A stretch of 64,000 nucleotides of DNA from Exobasidium rhododendri (GCA_026210745.1 CP110631.1:3534001-3598000), one strand, 5' to 3'. Positions 22,058-33,012 are shown, counted from the first letter of the stretch. Numbers and translations are program-made. Notes: a model not told the origin generated them from the letters alone.

Positions 22058-24656
22058 TCAAAGAGCATAAGCTGGAGGTAAGCTTTCGAGGGTCTGATCA
22101 CTGAGCTGAGAGAATTGACTGGAAAGTGTCGAACTTCTTTCCCTCGCGCTTGATGTCGTGAGAGGAGCGAAGTTGTTGTCGTCGTCGAGAGAGGAGGGAA
22201 ATCGAGTCAAATCCAAATTCGCAAACGGGGAGACATTGAGATGAGCGAGCCTTTCATCTGCATCACCTTCTTGCTCTGCATTGTCGGAACCGATGTAGCC
22301 TTTGGAGCAAGGCAGCTTCCTTGCCGGGGACGATGCCGCTATAGGTGTGCAGAAATTGTTGGAGACACTGTCCACAGCTGCTGCTGTAGCGGTCCTCACC
22401 TCTTCATTAGGCGGTGCGGAATGGTGAGAGGCGTCACCGTCTGGAAGCAATGACAAGGCCACTGGAACTCTTCGGATCACATAGGCGGACGCTCGTGACG
22501 TAGTCGTTGGTGATGTTGAGCTTCGGCTCGTTCGAGAGGGGAACCGGTCCCTTCCTTGTATGCCTAGTGCTTCTTGCACCGTCAGTCTGGTCGGTGGACG
22601 AGTACTGAGTTTGATAGAGGGAGTCGCTGCCCGTGCTTTGAACAGGGCGTGCTTTTCTTCATTTGAAGGATCCGATGCACATGATCTTTGCACATGGGCC
22701 ATAGTCACTTCCACCTCGATTGTGTAGTCGATCAATATACCTTTAAAGTAGAAAGAAGGTGTAGTGAGACTAGCACCAGGCTGCTCTACCTTGACTTCTT
22801 TGTGTTGGTGCACTGCACTCAATTCCACCTTTCTTGCAGATTTCAGAGCAGACTGAGCCTCTCTCAGTCCATCTCCTACTCTGAACGTCCCACTTAAATA
22901 TTCACAGGATACAGCGACGGTGTCTCTATCACAGTACTCATCTGAAGGAGCAGGTGTCATGTCTTGCACCTTCACATTACTGACCTGAATGATACTATCT
23001 TTGCCGTCCGCTGACTTGACTTCTAGTCCCTTCTCGATGATAAGCTTCCCACCAGGGGAGTTGACCTGAGTATGACGAAGGAGCCTGAAGCGCACTCCCT
23101 GCAACTGAAATGCTCCGTTACTTCTTCCAACCCTCAGACCCGTAGAAGCGCATGTGATCTTGAGCCTGAAAGGAATATCCTCACCCATGAAATAATAGGG
23201 CGTGGCAGGATAGACGAACTCGATCAATGCTTCCACTTCTGCATTGATCTTCTGTCTACGCCGTTGAACGTACCAACCTCTCGGCCCACTACTCGAGTCC
23301 ATAAGCTCCACTTCCCTAGTGTTGCAATTCCTGCCGGACAGCAACGTGCGTAATCCCGGCAGTCCAATCGAAGATACGTTTCGAGTGTGTCGTCGAATGG
23401 GAAAGGAAGAAGATCTTTCATCAACGGTGGACAGGCTGCTCGAGTAGCTCTCCGAGATCGGCCGCGTCATTGATAGTATCGTATCTACACTAGGGGACAA
23501 TGAGGACGCAAGCGAAGGTTGTTGATCAGACGAGTGTCTTCCGTGACTTCTGAAAAGAGGATTCTGTTGCTGACGTAGCGCCCCAGGCAGGAGGGTCGGA
23601 AAGCCGTCTGTCCGGTGATGACTTTGGTTCCCACCGAATGGTACTGGGACAGCTGCAGTCGCGGGAGGCGATGGATGGAACACCACTTCGATTCTTGCTA
23701 TAAGCTGATTCCTCTGCAATAGACTTCGCTGCCATTGTACATCGGCGACGATGTAATAGCGAACTTCCAAAAGGGGGTCCTTCTTTGGGGCCTGCATCAG
23801 GTTGAATAATTTTCCTGCTCTATAGCTATCTCTCTTGTTTCTCTTTCCCGATGAGGGATATTCCACACTTTGTATCTTGCAAGTAGGTGGTAAAGGGATG
23901 AATTTGCCTCGTCGGTTTGTGTCTATCGTGAAAGAACTCTCCGATAGAGGAGAAGAGTCATCCTGGTACGGCAAATTGAGCGCAAAAGGGAGAACAGGTG
24001 CTTTGCTTTCCGTTTCAGTATCAGCATACCTTTTCCTGTCTATGGGCAACTTGATCTGAGAAGCAAGGAAGGTGTGTTTCCTCGCCCGAATGATCTTTTG
24101 CGGCTGGCCGCTCGCTGTACTCGCCTCTGGCTCGTACCTGGAGCTAGAATGAGAAAAAGGACGGTATTTAGATATGTGACTATCAAAACATATTCTTTGG
24201 CACTCACAAGATCACTTCTCCCATCAGCTTTACATGAATGCTTCGCACAGGTCTATCTACCACATTCAATTGGTCAAGAGATATCGTACCTCGTACGGTG
24301 TCGCCTGGACGATAAATGCCGTTCTCATTGACTTGATCAAGGTGAATCTGCACCCTATTGGGAGCATTGACGGCATCCTGGCCTGCGATTGGCTTGATAG
24401 GACGTGCGGAAGAGAGAAAATTGGAGCGAAGTGATGACACGGTAAGTGGTGAATTCAAGCGAAGATGCAAGCCGGAATGAATCTGTCCTTCTCCGTCCTC
24501 TCCTCGTGCTACATTCAGTTGCATCAATGCCGGATCGATGCCATAATCGGTATTGCCCGACGGCTCAACCCAGCTGAGCCTCTGGTACATTCGCTTCAGT
24601 ATAGAGTCTTCTGACTTTCCACAGGAATGCATTGGAGTCTTTTCATGAGCGAGCAT
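22058..24656 (-). CDS. Arrestin-related trafficking adaptor (ART/alpha-arrestin)
   Basis: Exons 24656-24208 and 24143-22058 (minus strand) give 844 residues. The arrestin N-lobe begins near residue 100 (NRVQIHLDQVNENGIYRPGD) and continues across the intron (HVKLMGEVIF, then RYEPEAS) to IIRARKHTFLASQIKLP. The C-lobe follows, with the family-like YYFMGEDIPFRLKITCAST. The last residues are LPPAYAL, a PY motif (PPxY) that recruits WW domains of Rsp5/Nedd4 ubiquitin ligases. Proteins of this family direct plasma-membrane transporters into ubiquitin-dependent endocytosis. The C-terminal third is Ser-rich and probably phosphorylated. The start is the first ATG (MLAHEKTPMHS); the first 100 residues are not conserved, so it may be shorter. 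The family is clear; the cargo is unknown. Confidence 0.85.
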
Positions 24657-25432
24657 ACCGAATTCGTCAGTGTGCAGCGTTCTCTGACGTTGGGTGCCTC
24701 AGTGTGGGCTTCAGTGTCGAATGCGATCTGCAGCTTCAGGGAGAGGGGGCAGGCGGTGAAGATTCTGACTCGAGAGCAAAAATATAGGCCTGCTCCAAGG
24801 CTAATCGTCTTCTTCTCATACTACCTTCCCCCCTGAAAGGTCATGACACTGCCATGCTCGGATCCCCTCTCTGCCCTATTTTAACGCCGTTCCGCCATTT
24901 GGCGGCATCGTAGCAGCGTTTCCAGAGACGGCAAGACATACTCGATGAAGTAGGATCAGGCCACAACATAGCGCTGCGCAGTTCGAAAAGACGTCAAGAA
25001 CACCAAGTCGGCGATACTTCTGCACAGTAGCAGCATTTTTTCAGTGTTAAAGGGCGACACGGTGAAGAGGCAACAAGAAGTGCAGGCGTGTCAGGCAGGA
25101 AGATCCACACATTCTCCGCGCCAAAAGATTCACGCTCAGAATAGCGTATTTCGACTCCAAGAGCGAGATTGCGTTCTTTCATGCGCTATACTTCCAAAGA
25201 CTTGACATTTGTGGAGTCTCGTCGGTAGTACGACATGTATCGATTGCATCCTTCGTCAAGCAAGATCACTTTCAAGTCCTAGGGAGAAAGCTTCTCGTTC
25301 GGACGCTCGACGACTGTGGGGCTGTGTGGTAAAAGGAGAGGAATGGCTCTGATCTTCGTCACTGTCCTACTTGCCAAGTCTCAACCCTACCTATCCAACT
25401 TGTTCGTATTCCCTGCTTAGGCTTTGCAAACG
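24657..25432. promoter_or_regulatory. Divergent intergenic region, arrestin gene / lipase gene
   Basis: About 775 bases without a credible gene. A perfect 14-base inverted repeat (CCGCCATTTGGCGG) lies at 24892-24905. Short open frames here are unlike any known protein. The CT-rich stretch just before 25433 fits a leader for the lipase gene. Confidence 0.45.
24892..24905. promoter_or_regulatory. Perfect palindrome with CCG-N8-CGG ends
   Basis: The sequence is its own reverse complement over its arms (CCGCCA, TT spacer in the middle, TGGCGG). CCG/CGG triplets are typical of Zn2Cys6 factor sites, and TTTGGCGG also resembles E2F-type sites. The binder is unknown. Confidence 0.3.
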
Positions 25433-28400
25433 ATGCCAGTAACTACTCTGGATGTAGACGACTACAAACGAACCATCCGTCCACAATATGTATCGTCTCC
25501 ACTTCCAATCCCGCTTTCGGCCTCAGCTCAACATGGCACGTCAAGCTCTTTCTCTCCTCGAAAGACTGTTCGTCTTTCCAGCCCCGAAATTCAGCCACTA
25601 GACTTGGACGAGGTGGGTTCTACATCGTATTCAGTCTCCCCGGATCATCCACAAAAGAATTTTCTAGGCACTAGTGAAGATTCAAGCGCTCGAATTCTCA
25701 GCCACGAGCAGACAAGGGAGGGTGGGAGAAGCTCGCGATCATCTGTCACCTCTGACTTTGCTAAGGCGGGTGGTCAATTCCCCAAAGATGCTCATTATGT
25801 CACTGTATCAGCCATCTTGAGTCGTTCTGGCACAGCAGTGACAAGCTTTGATGGCAAGGATGGAGACGCAAATCGGACATATGGCAGTAGTGTGCGAAGG
25901 CGGAGCAGCGTCAGAAAGTCTAGCGAAGCATTGGAGGCTGCCTCGCCTGAGAAGCGGCCAAACTTTCCGCGCAGGAAGACCAGTGGTGGGACTGAACAAT
26001 CGGTGAAAAGGCGAGCAAGCAATGGCAGTGCATTGGAAGCATTAGGCGCACTTCTTTTGCAGCGTGATTCAAGCGGTAAAGTGTCGAATCTGAGCTTTGC
26101 AAGACACCATCAAGACAAGAGGGAGATCAAGGGCAGGCGCGGTCCCTCTACTCCCTCGAAGTCCTGGCTTCATGACATCACGGAAGCTGGAGCTGCCCAT
26201 CTGGGTATGAAAATACCGCAAAGAGGGGATGCAGGTCAGACCATAGCGCAGAGAAGAGCGAGGAGTAGAAGCTTCTTATTTCGGCCGTTTTTCCATCAAG
26301 CAGAGGAAGATTCGGAGAGTGATGATGGCCAATCATTCATACGAGTCGGTACAAAACCCTGGCAACCCACATTCGAGGTGGGAAAGCTTAGAAGCGATCA
26401 AACAGTTTCGCCTACTTCTCCACAAGCTCCTGGCCCAAGGCTCCGCGCTCCTGCATTGCATGAATCGCACAACGCCCACGATCGCTATTCTCGTACTGAA
26501 AGTAGAAAAGACAAAGCCCCGATATTTGGGAAAGAATCGAGTCGTAGCGCAAAGGATCTTCTCAATGCACCTCCGTCTCCAATTGCCATGCCTGGTGCCT
26601 GGTCAGTTGGAGGATCAGGATGGGGCTCCACCTCAGCGGATTGGCGAGAGGAGGGCGCCCTTCTACTTCCACCACCTCTCTTGGACGACCTAGGTAGTGA
26701 TGCGAAAAGCTTTGAAGGTTTGTTGGGCGTGAGGAGGATGAGAGAGCAGGAGAGGAGCAAGAAGCAATTGGAGAAGCTGAGAGCACGAAATCGACCTGCT
26801 CACAAGGTTGGCATTCTGACTGCTTTCACAAACTTTGTCAAAGCTGCACACGCTGCCGACAAGGCATCGAAGATTGCTTCGACCAGTACCCTATCACGGC
26901 CCGTTGACATGCTGTCTCGGCGTCACACTGAGCCGGTGCACGTTGCATTTTCTCAAAAAAGATCATCAGCAGATGAAGACGCCGAGGTAATATACGATGA
27001 TGGTGAAGACGACGACGATGATGATGACGTTGACATGTATCAAGAGGAAGAAGAAGCTCCCATAGACCCTCCTCTCGGACGAGTCAATCAATTCAACAGG
27101 GGATACTTTAAGGAGGGTACTGATTCTCAAGTCATCAAGCCTGTTGACACAATCAGCAGATCATTGGATACTGTACACGAGTCCCAAGTCTTAGGTAGTG
27201 GTCAAGAAGAGCAGTCTCCCGGTCGAGTCTATCGTCGATCTTCTACCACAAACACAAGGAGGTCTTCTTCAACTTTCGATCGGAGCACCCCTAGAGCTCC
27301 GACATTACTTCCAGTACACTTGTCTATCTCCACGCCAGGTACCCCGCTTGTGCTTGATTCTGACGATCCACCCACTGAGTACGCAAAATCCAGAAAGCCA
27401 AGCGCTCCCCCAACGCCGAGACTCGGTCCGACGCTTATGAGCCTCCCGCCGTCTCCATGGATGGATGAAACTGGGAGTATCCTCACAAGAGACTATACGA
27501 TGCAATTGATCATGACACATACCAACGGGCCACCCGGAACACCCAGATTGGCCCCTTCTTCACTCGAGATAGTACCCTCGCCCATCTTTCCCTCTCCCAA
27601 ATCCGCTTCGGTCTTCAAATCACCAAAAGTCGCATCCTATTCCAATGGGGGTCACGTCACTCCGACCGACATACTCTCGCCCTTTTCCTTATCTCCACGG
27701 CAATCGCCACTCTTCACCGCTACCCTCGAAGCGGACCGAAGATCACTAGGTGCAAAGAAGGAGTTCTCCGGCAACACTAGGTCTGCAAATCGAATGACAC
27801 CCTCAGTGATGATCAGCGCTTCGCGTGACGTTGTTTCTGGCACACGAGGCGCATCTACGCCTGCAGAGGCAAACACAGATGTGGCGGAAGGAGGAGAAGG
27901 AGGAGACGAGTTGCACACAGATAGCAACAAAGGTAGAACAGCATTCGCAGGCCGTTCTTTCGTTCTCTGGTTCCTTATTGGAGATCTCGGCTTGACGACT
28001 CGCTCTACGATTGCTGCGAAAGCGTCTGGCTTACCGCTCCCTACTGAAACGGGCGCCGTTTCAAAGAATTATGGGGTGCTACTTAGCTTCCTCGCACATC
28101 TATATGGATTTACCGTCTTCGTGCTTGCTCATCTGGTGGACCTGACGTACCGTGTCGCTGAGTTTCTGTCGATGACTTTTTGGTTTTTGCGTTGGATGGC
28201 TCTGAATCTTACCGGTCAGACTGTCCTTGCAGGCTGCGTCATTGAAGCGTATAGATTAGTAGAAAGGGAATGGCAAACTGTTTGCATGGAAGATCATGAA
28301 GACGAGGCAGACACCGGAAACAAAAAGTCGAAAGCGAAGCTAGCAAAGAAGAGAGGTTTGACCAGATGGCAAGTCATGAAGGGTATGTTGGAATTGATCT

Positions 28401-30154
28401 GCTTGCAGGACGTCACTCGTGAACAATTCTTCCAGGAAGGAGCCGGACTGGAAGAATTGCAGGGCTGGAAGCGTACCAAGCAAAGCAAAGGAGTCAGAAG
28501 CGGGCCAGCTCAGACGCATCGAGTAGACCAAGAGCCCGAGTCTGACGCCTTTCGCCGCTCTATCGTGTCCTTGAACGATGGCGACATCGACGAAGATGAA
28601 GGGGATGACGAGAACGAAAGCGAGAGTGACAACGATGATATGGTCGTCACTCGTCAAGGTGGCGAGATTCTGGAATTTACGAAGACGCCGAAAGTGGAGT
28701 ACAGTGACTACTTCCATCAGACTGAGATGCAATCCACTGGATCCGAAAGAGGGAGCGATAAGGTAGAAGCTCCACGAGACGAGAGTAATCGGAGCCTGGT
28801 CAAGACAATCAAGTGGGCTTCTCGACTGGCCATTTCAGCGTATGGTCTACACATCACTCTCGTCGACTTACCTGCCACCTTCACGCCCTCCGGAGATCGT
28901 TTTTCCCGACAGACTTTCGCTCATCTTAGTCGACTACATCATGAAGACGTCCTGCATGCCGATATACAAACGCTAGACTCTGATGCGTATAGCCCGACTT
29001 TTTATCTGGTTCGAGATCTTGCCAGAAAAGTCATAGTCGTGTCGGTTCGTGGTACACAGAGCTTACAAGATATCATCGTCGACCTGGAGATCATCGTCGA
29101 AGAAGTGGCTCTGAACGACGGCGAGCAGAATGCGGAGAAGTTACTGTGCCACGCAGGGGTACTTCGAGCTGCAAAAGCCCTTATATCGAGCGAGTCGACC
29201 TTGTTCAAAACCTTGAATGAGGCTTTGGAAGAGAACAAGGGCTTTGGCATTGTCTGGACAGGGCACTCTCTAGGAGGAGCAATAGCAAGCACAGTCGTCT
29301 TGCTTCTAAGCAAGTACGTATTGACTGAAGGGGAAGAAGAGGAGGAGGGGAGGTGGATGACACACTCGGATAGTGGATTACCCGCCGATAGAAGTATTCG
29401 AGCTATCACCTTTGCACATCCTGCTACGGTGAATGCAAATCTAGCAAATCGAGCTGCGAAAGGAAAGATGCCACTTGTACTGTCGGTCATCTTGGGAAGC
29501 GACTTCATACCTCGATGCGGTCATGGTCAAGCTCGAGAATTGAGAAGAGTCTTGGGTGGCCTCAGTAGGGTCAGGCGGAGAAAAGGGGATCTACTGTTTC
29601 CGAAAAGAGACACTGAAGATGCCAGGGTGCACATCTTGACCAGTTGGTGGAGATGGAAGATGATTGGGAGGAAGGGAGAGAAGCAAACACAGAAGGAAAA
29701 GAAGCTCGCAGAGAGAATCGAAACGGAGTTGTGGGCCTTACGATGCGACGTGGAGAATGACTTGTATGCAGCGGTCAAGCAACGTTCTCTCATGACGAAG
29801 AGTGACAATCTGCCCACGAAAGGGCAGGACGATGGTACGGAGGAGAGAAGGGGAATGACGCTGTACCCGCCATCGCCTTGGATCGGTCCATCTCAAAGAG
29901 CAAAGGCACCCTTACATCAACTGGCAGCTCGACGACAAACGATGGATGCAATCACACTGCAGAACGAAGAGTCAAATTTTACGAGCGGCATCTTGGTGCC
30001 GGCAGGCAAGTCCATCCTCATTCACAAGAGCAGCCTCTACGAGATCACGAGCCCTTTGAGCTTCTTCAGTCTGCCAGACTTTCATCCCCGCATGTTTGCC
30101 GAACATTTTCCTTCTGCTTACGAGACTGCCTTGTTGGAAGACATCAAGTTGTGA
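25433..30154 (+). CDS. Large lipase-3 family protein, sn1-specific diacylglycerol-lipase-like
   Basis: Single exon of 1573 residues. About 830 residues of Ser/Pro-rich, basic and probably disordered sequence come first, including a long acidic D/E run around residues 520-545. A cluster of hydrophobic segments follows at about 838-945 (VLWFLIGDLGL; VLLSFLAHLYGFTVFVLAHL; FWFLRWMALNL), likely two to four membrane helices. The catalytic domain (about 1120-1400) has VVSVRGTQSLQDIIVDLEI and the nucleophile elbow WTGHSLGGAIAS (Ser about 1278). ITFAHPATVNANLA and SDFIPRCGHG lie downstream, in the part of the fold that carries the Asp and His. The membrane-plus-lipase order recalls DAG lipases, which release monoacylglycerol, but substrate is not shown. 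The first ATG is 25433; the frame before it has only TTG. Confidence 0.82.
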   Translation: MPVTTLDVDDYKRTIRPQYVSSPLPIPLSASAQHGTSSSFSPRKTVRLSSPEIQPLDLDEVGSTSYSVSPDHPQKNFLGTSEDSSARILSHEQTREGGRSSRSSVTSDFAKAGGQFPKDAHYVTVSAILSRSGTAVTSFDGKDGDANRTYGSSVRRRSSVRKSSEALEAASPEKRPNFPRRKTSGGTEQSVKRRASNGSALEALGALLLQRDSSGKVSNLSFARHHQDKREIKGRRGPSTPSKSWLHDITEAGAAHLGMKIPQRGDAGQTIAQRRARSRSFLFRPFFHQAEEDSESDDGQSFIRVGTKPWQPTFEVGKLRSDQTVSPTSPQAPGPRLRAPALHESHNAHDRYSRTESRKDKAPIFGKESSRSAKDLLNAPPSPIAMPGAWSVGGSGWGSTSADWREEGALLLPPPLLDDLGSDAKSFEGLLGVRRMREQERSKKQLEKLRARNRPAHKVGILTAFTNFVKAAHAADKASKIASTSTLSRPVDMLSRRHTEPVHVAFSQKRSSADEDAEVIYDDGEDDDDDDDVDMYQEEEEAPIDPPLGRVNQFNRGYFKEGTDSQVIKPVDTISRSLDTVHESQVLGSGQEEQSPGRVYRRSSTTNTRRSSSTFDRSTPRAPTLLPVHLSISTPGTPLVLDSDDPPTEYAKSRKPSAPPTPRLGPTLMSLPPSPWMDETGSILTRDYTMQLIMTHTNGPPGTPRLAPSSLEIVPSPIFPSPKSASVFKSPKVASYSNGGHVTPTDILSPFSLSPRQSPLFTATLEADRRSLGAKKEFSGNTRSANRMTPSVMISASRDVVSGTRGASTPAEANTDVAEGGEGGDELHTDSNKGRTAFAGRSFVLWFLIGDLGLTTRSTIAAKASGLPLPTETGAVSKNYGVLLSFLAHLYGFTVFVLAHLVDLTYRVAEFLSMTFWFLRWMALNLTGQTVLAGCVIEAYRLVEREWQTVCMEDHEDEADTGNKKSKAKLAKKRGLTRWQVMKGMLELICLQDVTREQFFQEGAGLEELQGWKRTKQSKGVRSGPAQTHRVDQEPESDAFRRSIVSLNDGDIDEDEGDDENESESDNDDMVVTRQGGEILEFTKTPKVEYSDYFHQTEMQSTGSERGSDKVEAPRDESNRSLVKTIKWASRLAISAYGLHITLVDLPATFTPSGDRFSRQTFAHLSRLHHEDVLHADIQTLDSDAYSPTFYLVRDLARKVIVVSVRGTQSLQDIIVDLEIIVEEVALNDGEQNAEKLLCHAGVLRAAKALISSESTLFKTLNEALEENKGFGIVWTGHSLGGAIASTVVLLLSKYVLTEGEEEEEGRWMTHSDSGLPADRSIRAITFAHPATVNANLANRAAKGKMPLVLSVILGSDFIPRCGHGQARELRRVLGGLSRVRRRKGDLLFPKRDTEDARVHILTSWWRWKMIGRKGEKQTQKEKKLAERIETELWALRCDVENDLYAAVKQRSLMTKSDNLPTKGQDDGTEERRGMTLYPPSPWIGPSQRAKAPLHQLAARRQTMDAITLQNEESNFTSGILVPAGKSILIHKSSLYEITSPLSFFSLPDFHPRMFAEHFPSAYETALLEDIKL

Positions 30155-30536
30155 TCTTCTAAGTAGGTCGCACCGAGTGTATCATTCCACCCCTCCCCCT
30201 CTCGCAAGCAATGTACGCTATATACACAAGCAATGCACAGGTCTCATCGCAGCAACGTCAATGGGTGGAGTGAGTCCTTTGCCACGCCAAAGCGAAGATG
30301 AGCGCCGACGAATTTCCTCTTCTCTCATTCCTCGTGACGTCGATTTTGGTATGTGTTGCCTCTCGTCACTTCCCTCCCTACACTGAGGTCAGTATTCTGC
30401 AGCAAGACGCCTGGTATGTGAAGGAATATCCCAGCTCGTTACTTTGATATTCTGATGAAGAGGATGATGCTATAAGCTCACTCTTCTGATGCGTGTCTGT
30501 CTACAGTTACAAAATTGACGGAATGCTGCCACGCAT
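30155..30536. other. Convergent intergenic region lipase / PER1
   Basis: Mostly 3' flanks. A weak spliced small-ORF candidate lies inside (see 30261-30455). No RNA gene is seen. Confidence 0.4.
30261..30455 (+). CDS. Doubtful spliced small ORF, 46 residues
   Basis: An ATG at 30261 opens a frame that reads smoothly to a GTATGT donor at 30349. Joined to an acceptor after CTGCAG at 30402 it continues to a stop at 30455. The product would begin MGGVSPLPRQSEDERRRI and end ISQLVTLIF. A TATA-like TATATA lies upstream. I recognise no family, and an ATG in another frame lies 24 bases earlier. It could be chance within the lipase 3' flank. Confidence 0.2.
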
Positions 30537-32537
30537 CTACGCATGTGATCGATCGCTAATCTCTCCCAGCTTTTCTCTTTCTCTCTCATGCTCGGGTATG
30601 CCGATGTCGTGTGTACCTGATATGCTCGACGTTCGAAGTTGTACGCCATTCGTTGTTGTTGTTGTTGTTGTTGAGGAGGTAGCGGTGCAGCTATCATCGC
30701 TGCTATTGTCGTTCTTAGTAGTAGCGCTAGAATTGCCGAAGCTATTTCTCGCAATCTCATTCAGCTTATTTGTGAGAGTCTTGAATTCTATCCCACTGCT
30801 TGTGCCAGTAGCATCCTTCAGTGCATTGGACGACTTTCCAGCCGCCAGCTCCACCCATTCCCTTGCTGCTTTACTGACTTGTATTGTCTTTTCGTACGCA
30901 TGGAAGACCTGTGTTCCAACAACGTCGCTTGCCACTTTGCTGACATTCTCCACTGTTTCATTCTTATGGAAGCGCAGTCCTTCCCCCACCCAAAAGCCTG
31001 TTGCAGTGCACTCACGAGCGTCTTCTATCAACCATGTGTACCACATCCTCGCCAACGGTATAGTTGCAAGATGCCATAGCGAGTGAGCATCTACCGCTCT
31101 CCAGAATGGTGGAAAGTCGAACACTTCTAAGCAAGAAGCTAGAACAAGGAGGATTATTATCTTCTGCAGTTGTTTCTTCGACTTCCGTGACGAAGAAGGT
31201 GGCAGCGAAAGAGGCATCGAGACTGGTGCGGGCGGAGAACCACCGTTTGAGTGTAGGAGCGTCGAGCTGCCCATCGTCGGAGAAGCAGGGAAATTGCGCA
31301 ATCGATTTGGATTGTATCTCTCTACTTTGGGTGAGAATTTGGAGTAGATCTGAGGCTGAAAGGAGTAGAGCAACCACAGTATGCTATGACTAATGCCAAA
31401 GAGTAGGTTGACCTTCATGTTGTATCCATAGTCGAATCGGCCGAAGCTGAGATAGAGGATGTGCATGGTAAAAGCAACACCACACCCTTTGATCAGCAGT
31501 TTAAACCCTCGACTGTCCGGGCCCAATCGGAACAGTCGACACACTGCAAAGAACCAACCACCCAAGACGACGGACCCAGCAGAAAAGTAATCCATCTTTT
31601 CTGTAAAATTCTTGTCCCTGGTGTGAAAGATGGCGGACCAAAGCCAAGCATTGCAGCTCAGCAACGCATGAAGGATGTAGATCAACTTCAAGGGGTATGC
31701 GTCCGAGATCTGCTTTCGAAGAAGCGACAGTGCTCCAAAATGTACTTGAAAGTTAAGCAGACTGAAGAGTACACTCATGGGTTCTTGTGCACCAAAGAAG
31801 CGTATGAAGACCCACTTCCCATAGTATTGCACCATTTCTTTCTCTACCGGGCGAAGGCTCGCTAATCGCAAATTCACAAGAACGTCAATCTTACTCCTTT
31901 GTTCTGCCTTTGGCCAACCATTCCTTTGGGCTTCTGCTTCCACGAGCTCTTGCGTTCCCTCGCGAATCTTTGTGATCCGATCATGTGCTTCGTTGGTGAC
32001 TCGGTGAGTACAATGATACCTGCAGTCATCCAGACAATTCCAGCCGGTCACCCGGAGGATAAATGGCATCTTTGTGAAGTGTGCTGTGCCATCATCCCAG
32101 TCCGGCTTGACAAAACAAGAGTCCAGCTTGCATGCTTCTACACAATTCTGATATTCCGGAGAGCGATCACCTTGTGATGCAAAAGCTGAGGTTGAGAAGA
32201 GCATGGCCAGACACAAAGGCAGTAAGAAGAAGCCTGTCCATGACGAGTGTCGAGGATGTCTGTGCGTATGACGCCGGCGAGATCTCTTCCTGGTTACATG
32301 ACTGATGCAAGACCTTTCCTCTGAATCTACACAGGCAAAGCTTGCATTGTCTGTCTCTAAAGATGCTGATTTTCCTGCACTGCATTCATCAGCCAGATCC
32401 AGCATCGAAGGCTTCCTCCGTTTAAGTGTGGCCATCGTCCTGCTTCTTCTCCTAGTCGTCTTGTGGCAATCGCTGGTACTGCTACTGCTACCTGTCGAGC
32501 ATGAGTCCCACGTAGACGATGCGAGAGGGAGCTCCAT
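30537..32537 (-). CDS. PER1: GPI-anchor remodelling protein Per1/PGAP3
   Basis: ER membrane protein of the CREST family that removes the sn-2 acyl chain of GPI anchors before lipid remodelling. Single exon; 666 residues from the first ATG. A hydrophobic signal (FFLLPLCLAMLFSTSAFAS) is followed by the typical luminal start SQGDRSPEYQNCVEACKLDSC and paired cysteines (NCLDDCRYHC). QYYGKWVFIRFFGAQEPMSV leads into seven membrane segments. Histidines of the putative active site lie in ISHS, IFHTRD and HSLWHLATI, the usual positions for the family. About 100 Arg/Ser-rich residues precede the signal, which is odd for a secretory protein. Later ATGs (32435, 32405) would shorten this part, and the frame is open to 32726 without ATG. 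The C-terminus carries a poly-Thr run. Confidence 0.85.
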   Translation of the reverse strand: MELPLASSTWDSCSTGSSSSTSDCHKTTRRRSRTMATLKRRKPSMLDLADECSAGKSASLETDNASFACVDSEERSCISHVTRKRSRRRHTHRHPRHSSWTGFFLLPLCLAMLFSTSAFASQGDRSPEYQNCVEACKLDSCFVKPDWDDGTAHFTKMPFILRVTGWNCLDDCRYHCTHRVTNEAHDRITKIREGTQELVEAEAQRNGWPKAEQRSKIDVLVNLRLASLRPVEKEMVQYYGKWVFIRFFGAQEPMSVLFSLLNFQVHFGALSLLRKQISDAYPLKLIYILHALLSCNAWLWSAIFHTRDKNFTEKMDYFSAGSVVLGGWFFAVCRLFRLGPDSRGFKLLIKGCGVAFTMHILYLSFGRFDYGYNMKVNLLFGISHSILWLLYSFQPQIYSKFSPKVERYNPNRLRNFPASPTMGSSTLLHSNGGSPPAPVSMPLSLPPSSSRKSKKQLQKIIILLVLASCLEVFDFPPFWRAVDAHSLWHLATIPLARMWYTWLIEDARECTATGFWVGEGLRFHKNETVENVSKVASDVVGTQVFHAYEKTIQVSKAAREWVELAAGKSSNALKDATGTSSGIEFKTLTNKLNEIARNSFGNSSATTKNDNSSDDSCTATSSTTTTTTTNGVQLRTSSISGTHDIGIPEHEREREKLGEISDRSHA
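30652..30673 (+). repeat. GTT trinucleotide run (poly-Thr in PER1)
   Basis: Seven consecutive GTT units on the plus strand read as AAC/ACA-type codons on the minus strand and give a Thr run in the PER1 tail. Confidence 0.7.
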
Positions 32538-33012
32538 GAGGGTATGTGTGAGATGAGAGCTGGAATCTCGGCGAGTCGTTGTGCTATGACTCTCGCAGAG
32601 AATCAATCGATGCTCGGATGGTGTGAAGTGTGGGGTGTGATGTTGTGGATGAAAGTGCTTGCTGCTTCGATTGTCGGTGCTGGAAGAAGCGTCTAGTCTT
32701 GAAGTTGCAAGGCGAGCGTTGGCCAAATGTGGTCTTCACACCGGATTAATCGTCCCTCCGAAATTTTGAGCTTTTGGCGGGTCTTTTGAGTATTCTAGTA
32801 TATAAATCGCACCGCATAGATGGGTGTCTTGCGGTACCGGGGCACAACCAAGTTTCCATTTTCTAGGGGATATCTTCCACGTGAATGTGGAGACGAGGCA
32901 CACACACGTCCACTTCGAGGGAGTGTGTTCTCTTCCTTCGCCTCTTCTTGTCCTCACCTTGCGGACAGTGCTGGAGAACAGAGCCGTAGAATGCCCTCGA
33001 AATGTTCCAGGT
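32538..33012. promoter_or_regulatory. Divergent promoter PER1 / GPATCH8-like with CACGTG at 32878-32883
   Basis: About 475 bases between opposite starts. It holds a CACGTG palindrome, an A/T-rich TATATAAA-like stretch near 32799-32807, and a TTTTGGCGGG element near 32773. The frame open here on the plus strand from 32820 is not supported by any similarity. Confidence 0.4.
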
